A program made the position numbers and the translations under genes. The notes beneath the pieces were generated by a model. That model ran no database searches. It was not told where the DNA came from and saw only the letters and a program-made list of their open reading frames with translations. Source: Chloroflexota bacterium (lineage in GTDB: Bacteria > Chloroflexota > Dehalococcoidia > Lucifugimonadales > Lucifugimonadaceae). Taken from it: 64,000 bases of DNA. The stretch is taken from positions 1-64,000 of the forward strand of contig JABMNO010000038.1 in NCBI GenBank assembly GCA_013204555.1. Reading direction: 5' to 3'. Below, piece by piece: positions 17,465 to 26,865 of the stretch. Numbering within the stretch: the stretch's first letter is position 1; each line of letters opens with the position of its first letter.

Positions 17465-18547
17465 CTAACCGGGCCCTCCACCGAGCTTCACGCGATTGAG
17501 GGATTCAGTGGCGGACGGGTTTCGATTGCGCAGGATTGCCAGGTAGTAGGAAACCATGTCTCCCAGGAGCGATCCTACGAGCATTCTTCCCAGGGTGTTT
17601 GGGGCATCTATTTGCAAGAGAAGGTTCTGGACATGGTTGGCTGATAGCTCATCCAGGATTCTGTCTATGTCATCGGCCGCAAACTCATCGCAATCATCGG
17701 GCTTCAGCGCGACTACACAGGGCGGTGCCGGCCAATCCGTCGCCTGGAATATTCCCTGCACTGTGTTGTGTTTCATCTCGGGGATCTGATCCCAGCCTGC
17801 CCAGCAATCGGCATTTTCGTTGAGTTGGCTTTTCCAACGTGCGGCAACACCAAGTAGGGGGCGCACCCCCGCGATTAGCGGATATCGACCCTCAAGCTCC
17901 ATGGCAATCTGCTTAGCTACGTTCTCATCCACAGATACCTCAGGCGCCAGTTGCGCTGCGACGTCTGATAGCTCACTGATGGCTGGTGGCACATCTTCTG
18001 AAAGATCCTGTGCGAGTCCATGTTCCTGGAGCGCACGGTAGAGGGTCACGAATGTGAATCCCAGAGCGGCGCGCGGCTCATGATCCCACTCTATGTTTGC
18101 AGCGAGAACGCCATTCCCCATGGCGGCCGCACGAAGCCGGCCTGGCCCCGAGATCACGATCCTCGGGATATCTAGCTCGCACGCCTGCTGGAACGCTGTG
18201 TTTGTTTCGACAGTGTTGCCTGAGACGCTCACCGCTACAACCAGTGTGTTGCGTCTCGCCCAGGAGGGCAGTTCATAGTCGCGCCATGGGACCACTTCCA
18301 CGCCTTCTGGCTGGGCATCCGTCAGACCTCGAACAAGCTCAGCACCGATGCCTGAGCCGCCCATACCGACAACAAGCACGCGACTGACATCCCGTTCGGG
18401 CTCAACGCCACTGAAACTCGCACCCAGGTCCCACCCTGCTTCAACCTGCGATGGCAATGACAAAAATCGGCTTCCGATGTTTGTCGGGTCGAGGTTGGCA
18501 TAGGTAGCGGGGGCGTCTAGCTTGTGGGGACCGTTTTCAAGGATCAT
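17465..18547 (-). CDS. Bifunctional phosphoglucose/phosphomannose isomerase
   Basis: Interconverts fructose-6-P with glucose-6-P and mannose-6-P. Two SIS domains: VLVVGMGGSGIGAELVRG with the glycine loop near residue 60, VSVSGNTVET as the phosphate-binding Ser motif near residue 108, and the family signature NENADCWAGWDQIPEMKHN near residue 240 containing the active-site Glu and His. Length 360 fits. Supplying mannose-6-P or fructose-6-P for nucleotide sugars agrees with the polysaccharide genes downstream. The stop is 66 bases before the ligase-like gene start, so the two may be co-transcribed. Confidence 0.9.
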   Translation of the reverse strand: MILENGPHKLDAPATYANLDPTNIGSRFLSLPSQVEAGWDLGASFSGVEPERDVSRVLVVGMGGSGIGAELVRGLTDAQPEGVEVVPWRDYELPSWARRNTLVVAVSVSGNTVETNTAFQQACELDIPRIVISGPGRLRAAAMGNGVLAANIEWDHEPRAALGFTFVTLYRALQEHGLAQDLSEDVPPAISELSDVAAQLAPEVSVDENVAKQIAMELEGRYPLIAGVRPLLGVAARWKSQLNENADCWAGWDQIPEMKHNTVQGIFQATDWPAPPCVVALKPDDCDEFAADDIDRILDELSANHVQNLLLQIDAPNTLGRMLVGSLLGDMVSYYLAILRNRNPSATESLNRVKLGGGPG

Positions 18548-18676
18548 TGTTGGCTTGTGGTGCCATACTCTCGATTAGTTGGTAGAGGCTGAGACGCGCC
18601 GCCGCTATGCTATAGTTGCCCATCCGGAAATCAAAGCAAATTTATATCTAAAAGTGCCCTGAGTGGACCCGAATTA

Positions 18677-19897
18677 ATGCCTTTCGACATCCAAGTTTTG
18701 GACAACGGTACGGTAACCAGCCCAAAGGGATTCAGGGCGGGCGCGGTCTATTCTGGTCTGAAGACCCCGGGACCTGGCAAGCTTGATCTGGGCCTGCTGG
18801 TTTCCGATACCCCCGCAAAAACGGCCGCTACGTTCAGCCAGAACAGCATCCTATCCCCGTCAGTCACGGTCTCACGAGAGAGCCTCAAGGGCGGGCGCGA
18901 GAAGCGGGCCGTGGTGGTGAACAGCGGCAATGCCAACTGTGCCGTCGGCGAACAAGGATTCAAAGACGCTCGTGAGGTGGTCTCCCTTGCTGCTGACCAC
19001 ATTGGGGTTGATGCATCTGAGGTGCTCGTCTGCTCCACGGGTGTAATCGGCGTAGAACTTCCAATGGGCTTGATACGGGCTCACATGGGCACTATTGAGC
19101 TCAGTGACGATGGCGGGAATGATCTCGTCAAAGCGATTGTCACCACTGATAAACGCCTGAAGCAGAAGGCAGTCTCAATTAACGTTGGGGGCGTCACTGT
19201 CTCCATTGGTGGTATTTCCAAAGGTTCAGGAATGATCCACCCCAATATGGCCACCATGCTCTCGTTTCTGAGTACCGATGCGAATGTGGAGCAGGAATTC
19301 CTGTCCGCCACGCTTCAGGCAGCTGTGGACGTTTCTTTCAACATGCTTACCGTAGATACAGATCAAAGCACCAACGACACCTGCATTCTCATGGCCAACG
19401 GTGCGGCAAATAATGCCGAGATAACCGCTGGCACTGCGGAGGGAGAACTCTTCGCCGCCGCTGTTACGGATATAGCGATTCACCTGGCGAGAGAGATGGC
19501 GCGCGACGGTGAAGGGGCGTCAAAGCTCATCGATTCCACCGTGACGGGTGCGTACACAGTTGCAGACGCACGGATGGCAGCTCGGTCGATCGCGAGTTCG
19601 CCCCTTGTGAAGACAGCGGTTTACGGACGAGATCCGAACTGGGGTCGGATCTTGATGGCGGTTGGCAAGACGAGTATCCCGCTGGATGAATCAAAAATCC
19701 AGGTATTTATCAATGACATCCAGATTGTGGAAGGCGGCGCGGCCATCCCGTATCACGTTGAATCCGTGGTACAGGCTCTTGGCCGGCCCGAGGTGTATCT
19801 TCGTGTGGCCCTCAATGTTGGTGACGGAGATGCAACTGCCTGGGGATGTGACCTTACTGAGGAGTACGTGGTTTTCAACTCCGCGTACACCACCTAA
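18677..19897 (+). CDS. argJ: Glutamate N-acetyltransferase / amino-acid acetyltransferase
   Basis: ArgJ moves acetyl from N-acetylornithine to glutamate, making arginine synthesis cyclic. Family motifs: NSGNANCAVGEQG (oxyanion hole region), STGVIGVELPM, and GSGMIHPNMATMLSF, where autocleavage occurs before the nucleophilic Thr near residue 192, splitting alpha and beta chains. The C-terminal DPNWGRI is also conserved. Length 406. Start ATG at 18677. Upstream tatgctatagt at about 18606 could be a promoter -10 region. First gene of argJ-argB-argD; argC is not in the window. Confidence 0.95.
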   Translation: MPFDIQVLDNGTVTSPKGFRAGAVYSGLKTPGPGKLDLGLLVSDTPAKTAATFSQNSILSPSVTVSRESLKGGREKRAVVVNSGNANCAVGEQGFKDAREVVSLAADHIGVDASEVLVCSTGVIGVELPMGLIRAHMGTIELSDDGGNDLVKAIVTTDKRLKQKAVSINVGGVTVSIGGISKGSGMIHPNMATMLSFLSTDANVEQEFLSATLQAAVDVSFNMLTVDTDQSTNDTCILMANGAANNAEITAGTAEGELFAAAVTDIAIHLAREMARDGEGASKLIDSTVTGAYTVADARMAARSIASSPLVKTAVYGRDPNWGRILMAVGKTSIPLDESKIQVFINDIQIVEGGAAIPYHVESVVQALGRPEVYLRVALNVGDGDATAWGCDLTEEYVVFNSAYTT

Positions 19898-19984
19898 TTC
19901 CGCTCTAATCTCATCCCAGCAGAAGCAGATGCTTGCACAGAGCAACGCCTTCATCCCTATTGGGAAAGTTAAAGGCGCGCCGAA

Positions 19985-20785
19985 ATGGTGAGCATATATG
20001 CAGCGCCGCCCGGCTCAATCATCGTCATCAAGGTGGGTGGGAGCACGCTGGGGGCGGGCGACAGCACCAGCCCGGACATCATTGAACTGGCGAAACGAGG
20101 CTTCCGGCCCGTTGTTGTCCACGGTGGTGGCGCGGTGATTTCAGAGTGGGTCAGACGGCAGGGAATTCAGCCGGAGTTCATACGAGGTCTGAGGCGAACC
20201 GACACGCAGACTCTGAATGTCGCGGTCGCTGTGCTGGGTGGGCTTGTGAACGCTCAAATCGTGGCCGAGATTAATGCACTTGGCGGAAAAGCGATGGGTT
20301 TATCTGGCGTGTCCGGAAGGATGCTGCAGGCCGAGGTGTTGGATACTGAACTTGGATATGTGGGTAGGATTGTTGCGGTGGACAGGTCATCCCTGGACGC
20401 GGCTCTTGAGAACGGATTCATACCTGTAGTCGCCCCTATAGCGACAAATCTCAGAGCGACAGGTCCGGATGACGCGATCTTGAACGTCAATGCCGATACA
20501 TCGGCCGGGCACATCGCGAGAGAAATTCGAGCGCATCAGATGATCTTTCAGACTGATGTCAGTGGAGTTCTGGACGCCAGGCGTCGGCTGATTCCAAGGA
20601 TGACAAAAGATCAGGGCAACGATCTCATAGCGGGTGGAGTGGCGGCAGGCGGAATGATTCCAAAGATTGAAGCGTGTATCGAAGCTCTTGCAACGGCCCG
20701 CTCGGGTCATATTATCGATGGCCGCACGGCGGGCGCGTTGATCGCCTGCGTTGAAGGCCAGGACGTGGGTACGAGGATTGTGTAG
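19985..20785 (+). CDS. argB: Acetylglutamate kinase
   Basis: Phosphorylates N-acetylglutamate in arginine synthesis. Amino-acid-kinase fold: IIVIKVGGSTL with the phosphate-binding Lys and Gly, VVVHGGGAVISEW with the substrate Gly loop, LRRTDTQTLNVAVAVLGG, INALGGKAMGLSG, and NVNADTSAGHIA. Near the C-terminus GGVAAGGMIPKIEACIEAL matches the nucleotide-binding Lys region. Length 266. Start ATG at 19985, 88 bases after argJ; no hairpin in the gap. Confidence 0.95.
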   Translation: MVSIYAAPPGSIIVIKVGGSTLGAGDSTSPDIIELAKRGFRPVVVHGGGAVISEWVRRQGIQPEFIRGLRRTDTQTLNVAVAVLGGLVNAQIVAEINALGGKAMGLSGVSGRMLQAEVLDTELGYVGRIVAVDRSSLDAALENGFIPVVAPIATNLRATGPDDAILNVNADTSAGHIAREIRAHQMIFQTDVSGVLDARRRLIPRMTKDQGNDLIAGGVAAGGMIPKIEACIEALATARSGHIIDGRTAGALIACVEGQDVGTRIV

Positions 20786-20854
20786 CGGGTCGCGAATATA
20801 ATCGCCATTCCAAAACGAGTCGTCGCGCATCAGCGGCGGGAGGAGTTTGAGGCA

Positions 20855-22051
20855 ATGACCAGTACGGCCGAATACAAGGCCCTTGAAGCGAAGTACTACA
20901 TGCAGGTTGTTAATCGGCGCCCTATGGTGCTGGTGCGTGCAGAAGGCACTCGTGTGTGGGACAACGACGATAAGTCTTACCTCGACTTCACAGCGGGCTG
21001 GGCCGTCCTGAACATTGGGCACTCCCACCCTGCGGTCGTTGAGGCAGTGCGAGAGCAGGCGGGCCTGATCAATCAGATGTCCAACGTGTTCTACACAACG
21101 CCCCAGCTGAAGCTGGCGCAAATACTGGTCGATAACTCCTGCATGGACAGGGTTTTCTTCTGCAACTCTGGTGCGGAGGCAAATGAAGGCATTTCAAAGC
21201 TCGCACGCAAGTGGGGCAAGGTAAAACTCAACGGCGCCTACGAAATCATCACCATGAACAACTCGTTCCATGGTCGAACGTTTGGGATGATGGCGGCTAC
21301 CGGCCAGGCGCACTACCAGGAGAACTGGATGCCGCTGATGCCGGGTTTCGTGAATGTTGACTACAACGACATTGAAGCGATCAAGGCCGCAACCAACGAT
21401 AAGACTTGTGCTGTGATGGTTGAGCCCGTCCAGGGCGAGGGTGGCGTCAACGTTCCAGATGACGACTACTTGAAGAAGGTCCAGGAGTGGTGCAACGCCA
21501 ATAACCTGGTCTTTATTGTTGATGAAGTTCAAACGGGCATGGGCAGACTGGGCACGATGTTTGGGTACCAGCGCTACGACGTTGAGCCGGATGCTATGAC
21601 GCTCGCCAAGGCGCTGGGTTCCGGTGCGCCGCTGGGAGCATTCCTCTGCAAGGATGAGTTCTCAGTGCTGGAGCCAGGCGATCACGGTTCCACGTTCGGT
21701 GGCAATGCTCTCACAACCGCGTCTGGAGCAGCCGCGGCCGAGGTGATTGTTGAAGAGAACATTCCGGAAATGGCAGCAAAAACCGGCGAGTACCTGACCG
21801 GCAAACTGACTGCGCTCAAGGAGAAGTACGACTTCATTACGGACGTTCGCGGTCCAGGTCTTTTGATCGGAATCGAGATGTCGAGTGAGATTGCTCCTGC
21901 TGTTGTCACGGAAGTTGAGGCGAATGGCCTGCTCATGAACGCTATCCGGCCCACGATTCTCCGGCTAATGCCGCCGTTGAACGTGAGTCGCGAAGAGGTC
22001 GACGAAGCAGTCGATATTCTTGATGCGGCTCTGGGCAAAATCGGAAGCTAA
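20855..22051 (+). CDS. argD: Acetylornithine aminotransferase (class III)
   Basis: PLP-dependent transfer of the amino group from glutamate to N-acetylglutamate semialdehyde. Motifs: DFTAGWAVLNIGHSHP, FCNSGAEANEGISKLARK, NNSFHGRTFG, FIVDEVQTGMGRLGTMFG, and the PLP Lys in TLAKALGSGAPLGAF around residue 252. Length 398. A good ribosome site (gggaggag) lies nine bases before the ATG. Could also act as another omega-aminotransferase, but the neighbours argJ and argB settle it. A terminator follows. Confidence 0.93.
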   Translation: MTSTAEYKALEAKYYMQVVNRRPMVLVRAEGTRVWDNDDKSYLDFTAGWAVLNIGHSHPAVVEAVREQAGLINQMSNVFYTTPQLKLAQILVDNSCMDRVFFCNSGAEANEGISKLARKWGKVKLNGAYEIITMNNSFHGRTFGMMAATGQAHYQENWMPLMPGFVNVDYNDIEAIKAATNDKTCAVMVEPVQGEGGVNVPDDDYLKKVQEWCNANNLVFIVDEVQTGMGRLGTMFGYQRYDVEPDAMTLAKALGSGAPLGAFLCKDEFSVLEPGDHGSTFGGNALTTASGAAAAEVIVEENIPEMAAKTGEYLTGKLTALKEKYDFITDVRGPGLLIGIEMSSEIAPAVVTEVEANGLLMNAIRPTILRLMPPLNVSREEVDEAVDILDAALGKIGS

Positions 22052-22083
22052 CCTTAGTTGATTCGACCCCTCAGCAGATAACG

Positions 22084-22117
22084 AGAACAGGTCTGGGAGG
22101 TTCCAGACCTGTTCTTG
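22084..22117 (+). terminator. Terminator after argD
   Basis: agaacaggtctgg and ccagacctgttct form a perfect 13-base stem around gaggtt. It is followed by tgcg, so there is only a short T stretch. It closes the argJBD transcript. Confidence 0.75.
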
Positions 22118-22196
22118 CGTCAATGCGTAATCCGGCCTGTACTGCTGAACCATGGATTGTGAGTGGGCGTAGTACGCTAATGCTGGAAATCGCAAT

Positions 22197-22568
22197 GTGG
22201 TCGGTAACATGAAACAGACGCCCAAACCATCAAAGAAGTCAGCGAACAGGGAGTTTGCCCTGTTCGGGATACTTCTTTTTATGGGCGTTGGGTTGCTTGC
22301 GGTACCCATAGTTATTGGGCTGCTTTTTGTTATCGCATATATGCCCGTTGGCGTGGCGATATTTATTCCTCTGGCATATTTCACGCGCCGCCGTTGGTCA
22401 CCGTGGCTCAAGGAGCGGAGCGACAGGTACTTTTCTTCACCAGAACTCGACAGGCTGGAGGCGAGTATGCGTGGACCTATCAGGGAGCCGGTGACGCCGG
22501 ACGTGGGGCACACTCCTCCGTCTTCCTCTGGTGACCGAAGTGATCTCAGGGATGTAAATCGACCCTGA
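22197..22568 (+). CDS. Small hypothetical membrane protein
   Basis: 123 residues from a GTG at 22197 (ATG at 22209 is equally possible). A basic N-terminus (KQTPKPSKKSANREF) is followed by two membrane segments (ALFGILLFMGVGLLAVPIVI and LLFVIAYMPVGVAIFIPLAY), an Arg/Trp-rich boundary FTRRRWSPWLK and a hydrophilic tail. No family recognised. Convergent with the methyltransferase, seven bases between stops. Confidence 0.6.
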   Translation: MVGNMKQTPKPSKKSANREFALFGILLFMGVGLLAVPIVIGLLFVIAYMPVGVAIFIPLAYFTRRRWSPWLKERSDRYFSSPELDRLEASMRGPIREPVTPDVGHTPPSSSGDRSDLRDVNRP

Positions 22569-22575
22569 CCGGTCC

Positions 22576-23172
22576 CTAGAACCCGGGATCGCCCTTGCAA
22601 GCCACAAGGCGCGACAGAGCATTCCAGATTTCTTTACCTTCTCGCTCGTGCCGGAAAATCCCCTCTTCGTAGTGGACAATCCGAAAGTCTGAGAAGAGCC
22701 GGAGCAGTTCATTTGACGCCATTCTCCATGCGGGGCTTCCCGGTCCGGAAACATCGAGCGAAGACTGTGTGTGCTGCTCAAAAACAACAAATCCGGTTGG
22801 GGAGACCCATTCCTTGATGGATGGGATCAGATTGCGGTTCATGTAGAAGCAGCTGACTATCAGCTCGTATGGTGCGTTAGGAACGGGGTCAACGTCCAAA
22901 TCCAACTGATGCCAGTTCACTTTAACCCCACGGTCTTTTGCCCTCTCAGCGCCGCCTTTGACCGCTGAGGGTGAGATGTCTACAGCATCCACATCCCATC
23001 CGTTCTCGGCAAGGTAGAGGGCATTACGGCCAAGTCCGGAGGGCAGGTCGAGCGCACGTCCAGCGGGAATACGCGTGATCCAAGACTCCAGCAGGTCGGA
23101 CGGCCAGTCTCGGCCCTGATAGCTACCAGAGGAGTAGCGTTCTTCCCACGATTGGTACTCTGCCTTGCTCAC
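22576..23172 (-). CDS. Class I SAM-dependent methyltransferase (TehB/Methyltransf_25 type)
   Basis: 198 residues. The SAM site is RALDLPSGLGRNALYLAENG with the acidic residue VDAVDIS ending the second strand; motif II is YELIVSCFYMN. The N-terminus (YQSWEERYSSGSY...WPSDLLESWI) matches the TehB/thiopurine-like family layout. The substrate is unknown. It is 63 bases downstream of the alpha/beta hydrolase, same strand. Confidence 0.82.
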   Translation of the reverse strand: MSKAEYQSWEERYSSGSYQGRDWPSDLLESWITRIPAGRALDLPSGLGRNALYLAENGWDVDAVDISPSAVKGGAERAKDRGVKVNWHQLDLDVDPVPNAPYELIVSCFYMNRNLIPSIKEWVSPTGFVVFEQHTQSSLDVSGPGSPAWRMASNELLRLFSDFRIVHYEEGIFRHEREGKEIWNALSRLVACKGDPGF

Positions 23173-23235
23173 GGTCTTACTCTCCCGCCAAAAGCTGTTG
23201 TGGCGAACATTGTATTCAGACCCGTGGGGTGATGC

Positions 23236-24021
23236 TTACGCGGCTTCGTTTTTCAGGGTTGATAGAAGAAATGAACGTAAGTAAGGCAAGATTAGCTCAC
23301 GGCGGTCCATGCAGTTGAAGTGATCGGCGCCCGGCAGCGACAGGAAAAGCGACCCCGGGATCAATTTGGCGGTGGCCGATGCCTGACTGTGAAGAGCGTC
23401 TTCGGTACCGCAAAACAGCATTGCAGGGATCATGAGTTTTGTGAGGGCCTCGCCCACTCCAACATCTTTCATCCGCTTTGTCGCTTCAAGCATCGCGACC
23501 AGCGCAGGGGCATGGTTGGCTAACTCACGGGAGCGGCGCGGCTCGAGAATCATCTTGCCCAATCCAGATTCGATCTGGGATACGAACATCTCTGGTCCGC
23601 CGCGCAGTGCGTTGATCCAGCGATCGAATATCTGGGGAGGAGGTTTTTCATGCCCGGTTCCGCCAACGGTCAGCGATAGGAGTCTCTCCGGGACATATTT
23701 TGCGAATCCAAGTGCGATCCGCCCGCCAATTGAGTAGCCAACTACGTGAGCAGCCTGGATCTCAAGATCGTCCAGAACGGCGATCATATCTTCGACAAGA
23801 AGGGGTAGGACGTACGATTCAGCCGTATCAGGTTTATCGCTTTTTCCATGCCCGCGCAGGTCTGGCACTATGACCTGGAAGTGCTCGCTCAGAGGTTCAA
23901 TGTAGCCTGCGTCAACCCAAGAGTAGATTGAGCCTGAAACATCGTGCAACAGTAGCAGTGGTGGTCCACTGCCTTCTACTTCGTAGTTGAGGCGAAATGA
24001 CTTGTTATTTGCGGTCGGCAT
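23236..24021 (-). CDS. Alpha/beta hydrolase
   Basis: 261 residues with the full catalytic triad. Oxyanion motif LLLLHDVSGS (usually HGxxG; here HDVSG), PDLRGHGKSDKP, nucleophile elbow VVGYSIGGRIA with Ser near residue 96, Asp in FCGTEDALH, and His in LPGADHFNCMD. Related to esterase, dienelactone hydrolase and carboxylesterase groups; substrate not predictable. It lies 37 bases downstream of argG on the same strand, so may share its transcript. Confidence 0.85.
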   Translation of the reverse strand: MPTANNKSFRLNYEVEGSGPPLLLLHDVSGSIYSWVDAGYIEPLSEHFQVIVPDLRGHGKSDKPDTAESYVLPLLVEDMIAVLDDLEIQAAHVVGYSIGGRIALGFAKYVPERLLSLTVGGTGHEKPPPQIFDRWINALRGGPEMFVSQIESGLGKMILEPRRSRELANHAPALVAMLEATKRMKDVGVGEALTKLMIPAMLFCGTEDALHSQASATAKLIPGSLFLSLPGADHFNCMDRRELILPYLRSFLLSTLKNEAA

Positions 24022-24058
24022 GATTTCGGAATGTCCTCCGCATTAATGATGGCCGGAG

Positions 24059-25357
24059 TCAGTCCGTCGTTCTTCGGCGTTGGCGCATGCCCACCGTGCG
24101 TGCATGCACCTGTATCACCTGCGCGAAACCCTCCGATGCCTCGTGGTCGAATTGAGGCTCAGACTGGTCTTCTTCCGACGTGTCTTCCATGGAACTGGCG
24201 GAAGTGAACAGGCCGTGGGGCATTGAATCACGATCGATATCGGCAGATTCGAAGAATACGTTTCCGCGGTAGAGGCGTACGGCAACGGTGCCGGTTACGA
24301 GTTTCGTTAACTCTGCAAGCGCCGCGAGAGATGCTCCCGTTGATTGATCCAGCCAGTAGCCCTCGTAGATCTGCTTGCTCAGTGAGCGCGAGATCATCTC
24401 AAACTGCTCACGGGTGCGCCGGTCGAAGATGAACTGCGTCAGGAGTTCATATGCCGTTCCAAGAAGCTCCATGGCAGGTGCTTCGTAGATGCCGCGTGAT
24501 TTCACTCCCACGAAACGGTTCTCTACGACGTGAAGGCCAATTCCCACGCCATGCTTGCCGCCAATCTGGTTGGCCTGTTCAAACATCGCGACTGAGTCGA
24601 TGGCTTTGCCGTTGAGTTCCACCGGATCTCCGCCCTCGAACCGGATTGAGATCGTTTCAGGAGTGTCCGGGGCGTCCCATGCCCAGTTGCCCATCCCCGG
24701 TTCTACAAAAAATGGAGGAATTCCAACGTCCTCAAGATCGCCTGCTTCGTGGGTGAGGCCCAAGATGTTAGCGTCGGTTGAGTAGCGGGACTCGCGAGCA
24801 GGCCTGATCGGGAGATCGTTCTTTTCGCAATAATCGATCATCTCCGTGCGCCCCGGGAACTCCTTCAGGAATTCAGAGTCTCGCCATGGTGCGTAGACGT
24901 CGGTGTTCGGGTCCAGGAAGTTGGCCGCTAGCTGGAAGCGCATCTGGTCGTTGCCTCGGCCAGTCGCGCCATGGAACATCACGGGAATGCCTTCATCACC
25001 CATTCTCTCCAGGATGATCGCCGTCGTGACGGGGCGAGCAATTCCTGTGGTGTTCCAGTAGCCACCCTCGTACTTGGCCTGCGCCTGGATGACCTTTAGG
25101 CCCTCTTTGATAAGAGCCTCTTTGCCGGGCAGAATGTGTGAGGCCTTCGCGCCGCAAGCCACCATTCGGTCGGCAACAGCGTCGAGATTCTCTTCGTCTG
25201 GCTGGCCGAGATCGACTGTGAATCCGTGAACTTCGAATCCCTTGCGGGTCAGCCAACTCGTGACGGTGCAGCTATCCAGTCCGCCAGATACGGCGCCGCC
25301 AATCAGCGGCCCTCGGGATTCAAGGATCTCATTAGCGTTCAACGACGTTCGCTCCAA
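24059..25357 (-). CDS. argG: Argininosuccinate synthase
   Basis: Joins citrulline and aspartate using ATP. P-loop-like SGGLDS near residue 24, GFTVDLGQPDEE, KYEGGYWNTTGIARP, FHGATGRGNDQMRF and PIRPARESRYSTDANILG are family motifs, and GKHGVGIGLHVVENRFVGVKSRG gives the C-terminal part. Length 432, with a 40-residue acidic/Gln-rich tail beyond the usual end. The start ATG is 113 bases from the divergent argH. Confidence 0.93.
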   Translation of the reverse strand: MERTSLNANEILESRGPLIGGAVSGGLDSCTVTSWLTRKGFEVHGFTVDLGQPDEENLDAVADRMVACGAKASHILPGKEALIKEGLKVIQAQAKYEGGYWNTTGIARPVTTAIILERMGDEGIPVMFHGATGRGNDQMRFQLAANFLDPNTDVYAPWRDSEFLKEFPGRTEMIDYCEKNDLPIRPARESRYSTDANILGLTHEAGDLEDVGIPPFFVEPGMGNWAWDAPDTPETISIRFEGGDPVELNGKAIDSVAMFEQANQIGGKHGVGIGLHVVENRFVGVKSRGIYEAPAMELLGTAYELLTQFIFDRRTREQFEMISRSLSKQIYEGYWLDQSTGASLAALAELTKLVTGTVAVRLYRGNVFFESADIDRDSMPHGLFTSASSMEDTSEEDQSEPQFDHEASEGFAQVIQVHARTVGMRQRRRTTD

Positions 25358-25458
25358 CTCGGTTCACAGTACGTGAAACTGGTTCAAATCATTCATGAAA
25401 ACGCTACTCGTGCGAAATGCGCGCGTCAACAAACTGGGTGAACGCGTAGCGTGGTGCG

Positions 25459-25470
25459 TACAATTTCCGT
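25459..25470 (+). promoter_or_regulatory. Likely -10 element TACAAT, leaderless argH start
   Basis: TACAAT at 25459-25464 is followed by six bases and then the argH ATG at 25471. That spacing puts transcription start on or next to the ATG, and no ribosome site is present. A -35 element is not clear. The divergent argG promoter must lie in the same 113 bases. Confidence 0.4.
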
Positions 25471-26865
25471 ATGACTTCCAATCAGAACGATCCAGCGGCA
25501 AGCGCGAGAGGTTCACAACTCGCGTCCGATTTCACGGTGTCGCTTCACTACGATCGACGGCTATACCGGCAAGACATCGCGGGCTCAATTGCGCATGCCC
25601 GGATGCTGGCGCGCCAGGAAATCATTTCGGCTGAATCGGCCACGTCAATCGTGACGGGCCTTCAGTCCATAGAGGCCGAAATCGCCGCTGGAGATTTCCC
25701 GTGGCGGGATGATCTTGAAGATATTCATATGAATATTGAGGCCCGGCTCTTCGAAGTCATTGGTGAGGTCGCCGGTGAGCTTCATACGGCCCGTTCTCGG
25801 AATGATCAGGTTTCTACAGACACGCGGTTGTACGCCAAAAGCGCGGCACTCGAATTGATCGACGCGGTTCGGTTGGCTCAGGACGCGCTTTTGCATCAGG
25901 CGGATATGCATGTCGAGACGGTGGTTCCGGGATACACGCACATGCAGCGGGGGCAGCCGGTGTCACTGGCACATCATCTGCTCGCCTATTTCGAGATGTT
26001 GGATCGTGACGCTGGGAGATTCGCTTCTGCTGCTGGCGCTGCGGACGTATCAACCCTTGGGAGTGGGGCTATGGCGGGTGTTCCCTACCCGGTAGATCGG
26101 GAATCGGTCGCAGCGGACCTCGGATTCGGTGGGGTCACGGCAAATAGCATGGACGCCGTCTCTGACAGGGATTTCTCTCTGGACCTGATCTACGCCACGT
26201 CCGTTTGCATGCTGCATCTCTCCCGCCTCGCGGAGGAGCTAATTATCTGGTCATCGGACGAATTCGGGTTCGTGCGAATGGGTGACGGCTACACGAGCGG
26301 ATCCAGCATCATGCCACAGAAGCGGAATCCTGATTTTGCAGAGCTGACACGAGGCAAATCCGGTCGCGTGGTTGGGAATCTGATGGCTGCGATGATGACG
26401 TTGAAAGGCCTGCCGCTTACATACAACCGCGACTTGCAGGAAGACAAAGAAGGTCTGTTCGATTCGGTCGATACGACACTGTCCGCACTGCACGTCGTTC
26501 AGGGCATGGTCAGGTCCGCTGAATTCGATGCTGGCAGGATGAGGCGGGCCGCTGAGTCCAGCTACGTTCTTGCGACTGATATCGCTGACTATCTTGTGGG
26601 CAAAGGAATGCCATTCAGGCAGGCACATGTCATCGTGTCGAATCTGTCGGAGCAGGCGGCTGGCAGCGGCAGGTATCTGCATGAGCTGTCTCTTGATGAA
26701 TATCGGGCCGCGTCTGAACTATTTGATGGTGCAGTCTTTGACATCACTGTCGACTCGTCAGTGGCTGCACGAGACGTAGAGGGCGGAACGGCCTTCAACC
26801 GCGTTAGGGAAGCGTTGCAAGCAGCGAAGGCTCGTTTAGCGGCGGCATCAGATCATGCCAGCTAA
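25471..26865 (+). CDS. argH: Argininosuccinate lyase
   Basis: Splits argininosuccinate to arginine and fumarate. Superfamily signature SGSSIMPQKRNPDFAEL at about residues 275-290, TARSRNDQVSTDTRLY near residue 110, and GYTHMQRGQPVSLAHHLLAYF with the catalytic His. Length 464. The N-terminal SARGSQLASDFTVSLHYDRRLYRQDIAGSIAH layout is as in the family. Overlaps rpe by 11 bases, so the two are translationally coupled. Confidence 0.95.
   Translation: MTSNQNDPAASARGSQLASDFTVSLHYDRRLYRQDIAGSIAHARMLARQEIISAESATSIVTGLQSIEAEIAAGDFPWRDDLEDIHMNIEARLFEVIGEVAGELHTARSRNDQVSTDTRLYAKSAALELIDAVRLAQDALLHQADMHVETVVPGYTHMQRGQPVSLAHHLLAYFEMLDRDAGRFASAAGAADVSTLGSGAMAGVPYPVDRESVAADLGFGGVTANSMDAVSDRDFSLDLIYATSVCMLHLSRLAEELIIWSSDEFGFVRMGDGYTSGSSIMPQKRNPDFAELTRGKSGRVVGNLMAAMMTLKGLPLTYNRDLQEDKEGLFDSVDTTLSALHVVQGMVRSAEFDAGRMRRAAESSYVLATDIADYLVGKGMPFRQAHVIVSNLSEQAAGSGRYLHELSLDEYRAASELFDGAVFDITVDSSVAARDVEGGTAFNRVREALQAAKARLAAASDHAS

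Noticed and set aside
20387-21121. 244-codon minus-strand frame across argB and argD
   Set aside because: Overlaps two certain genes; composition (Cys, His, Arg-rich) is that of an antisense shadow.
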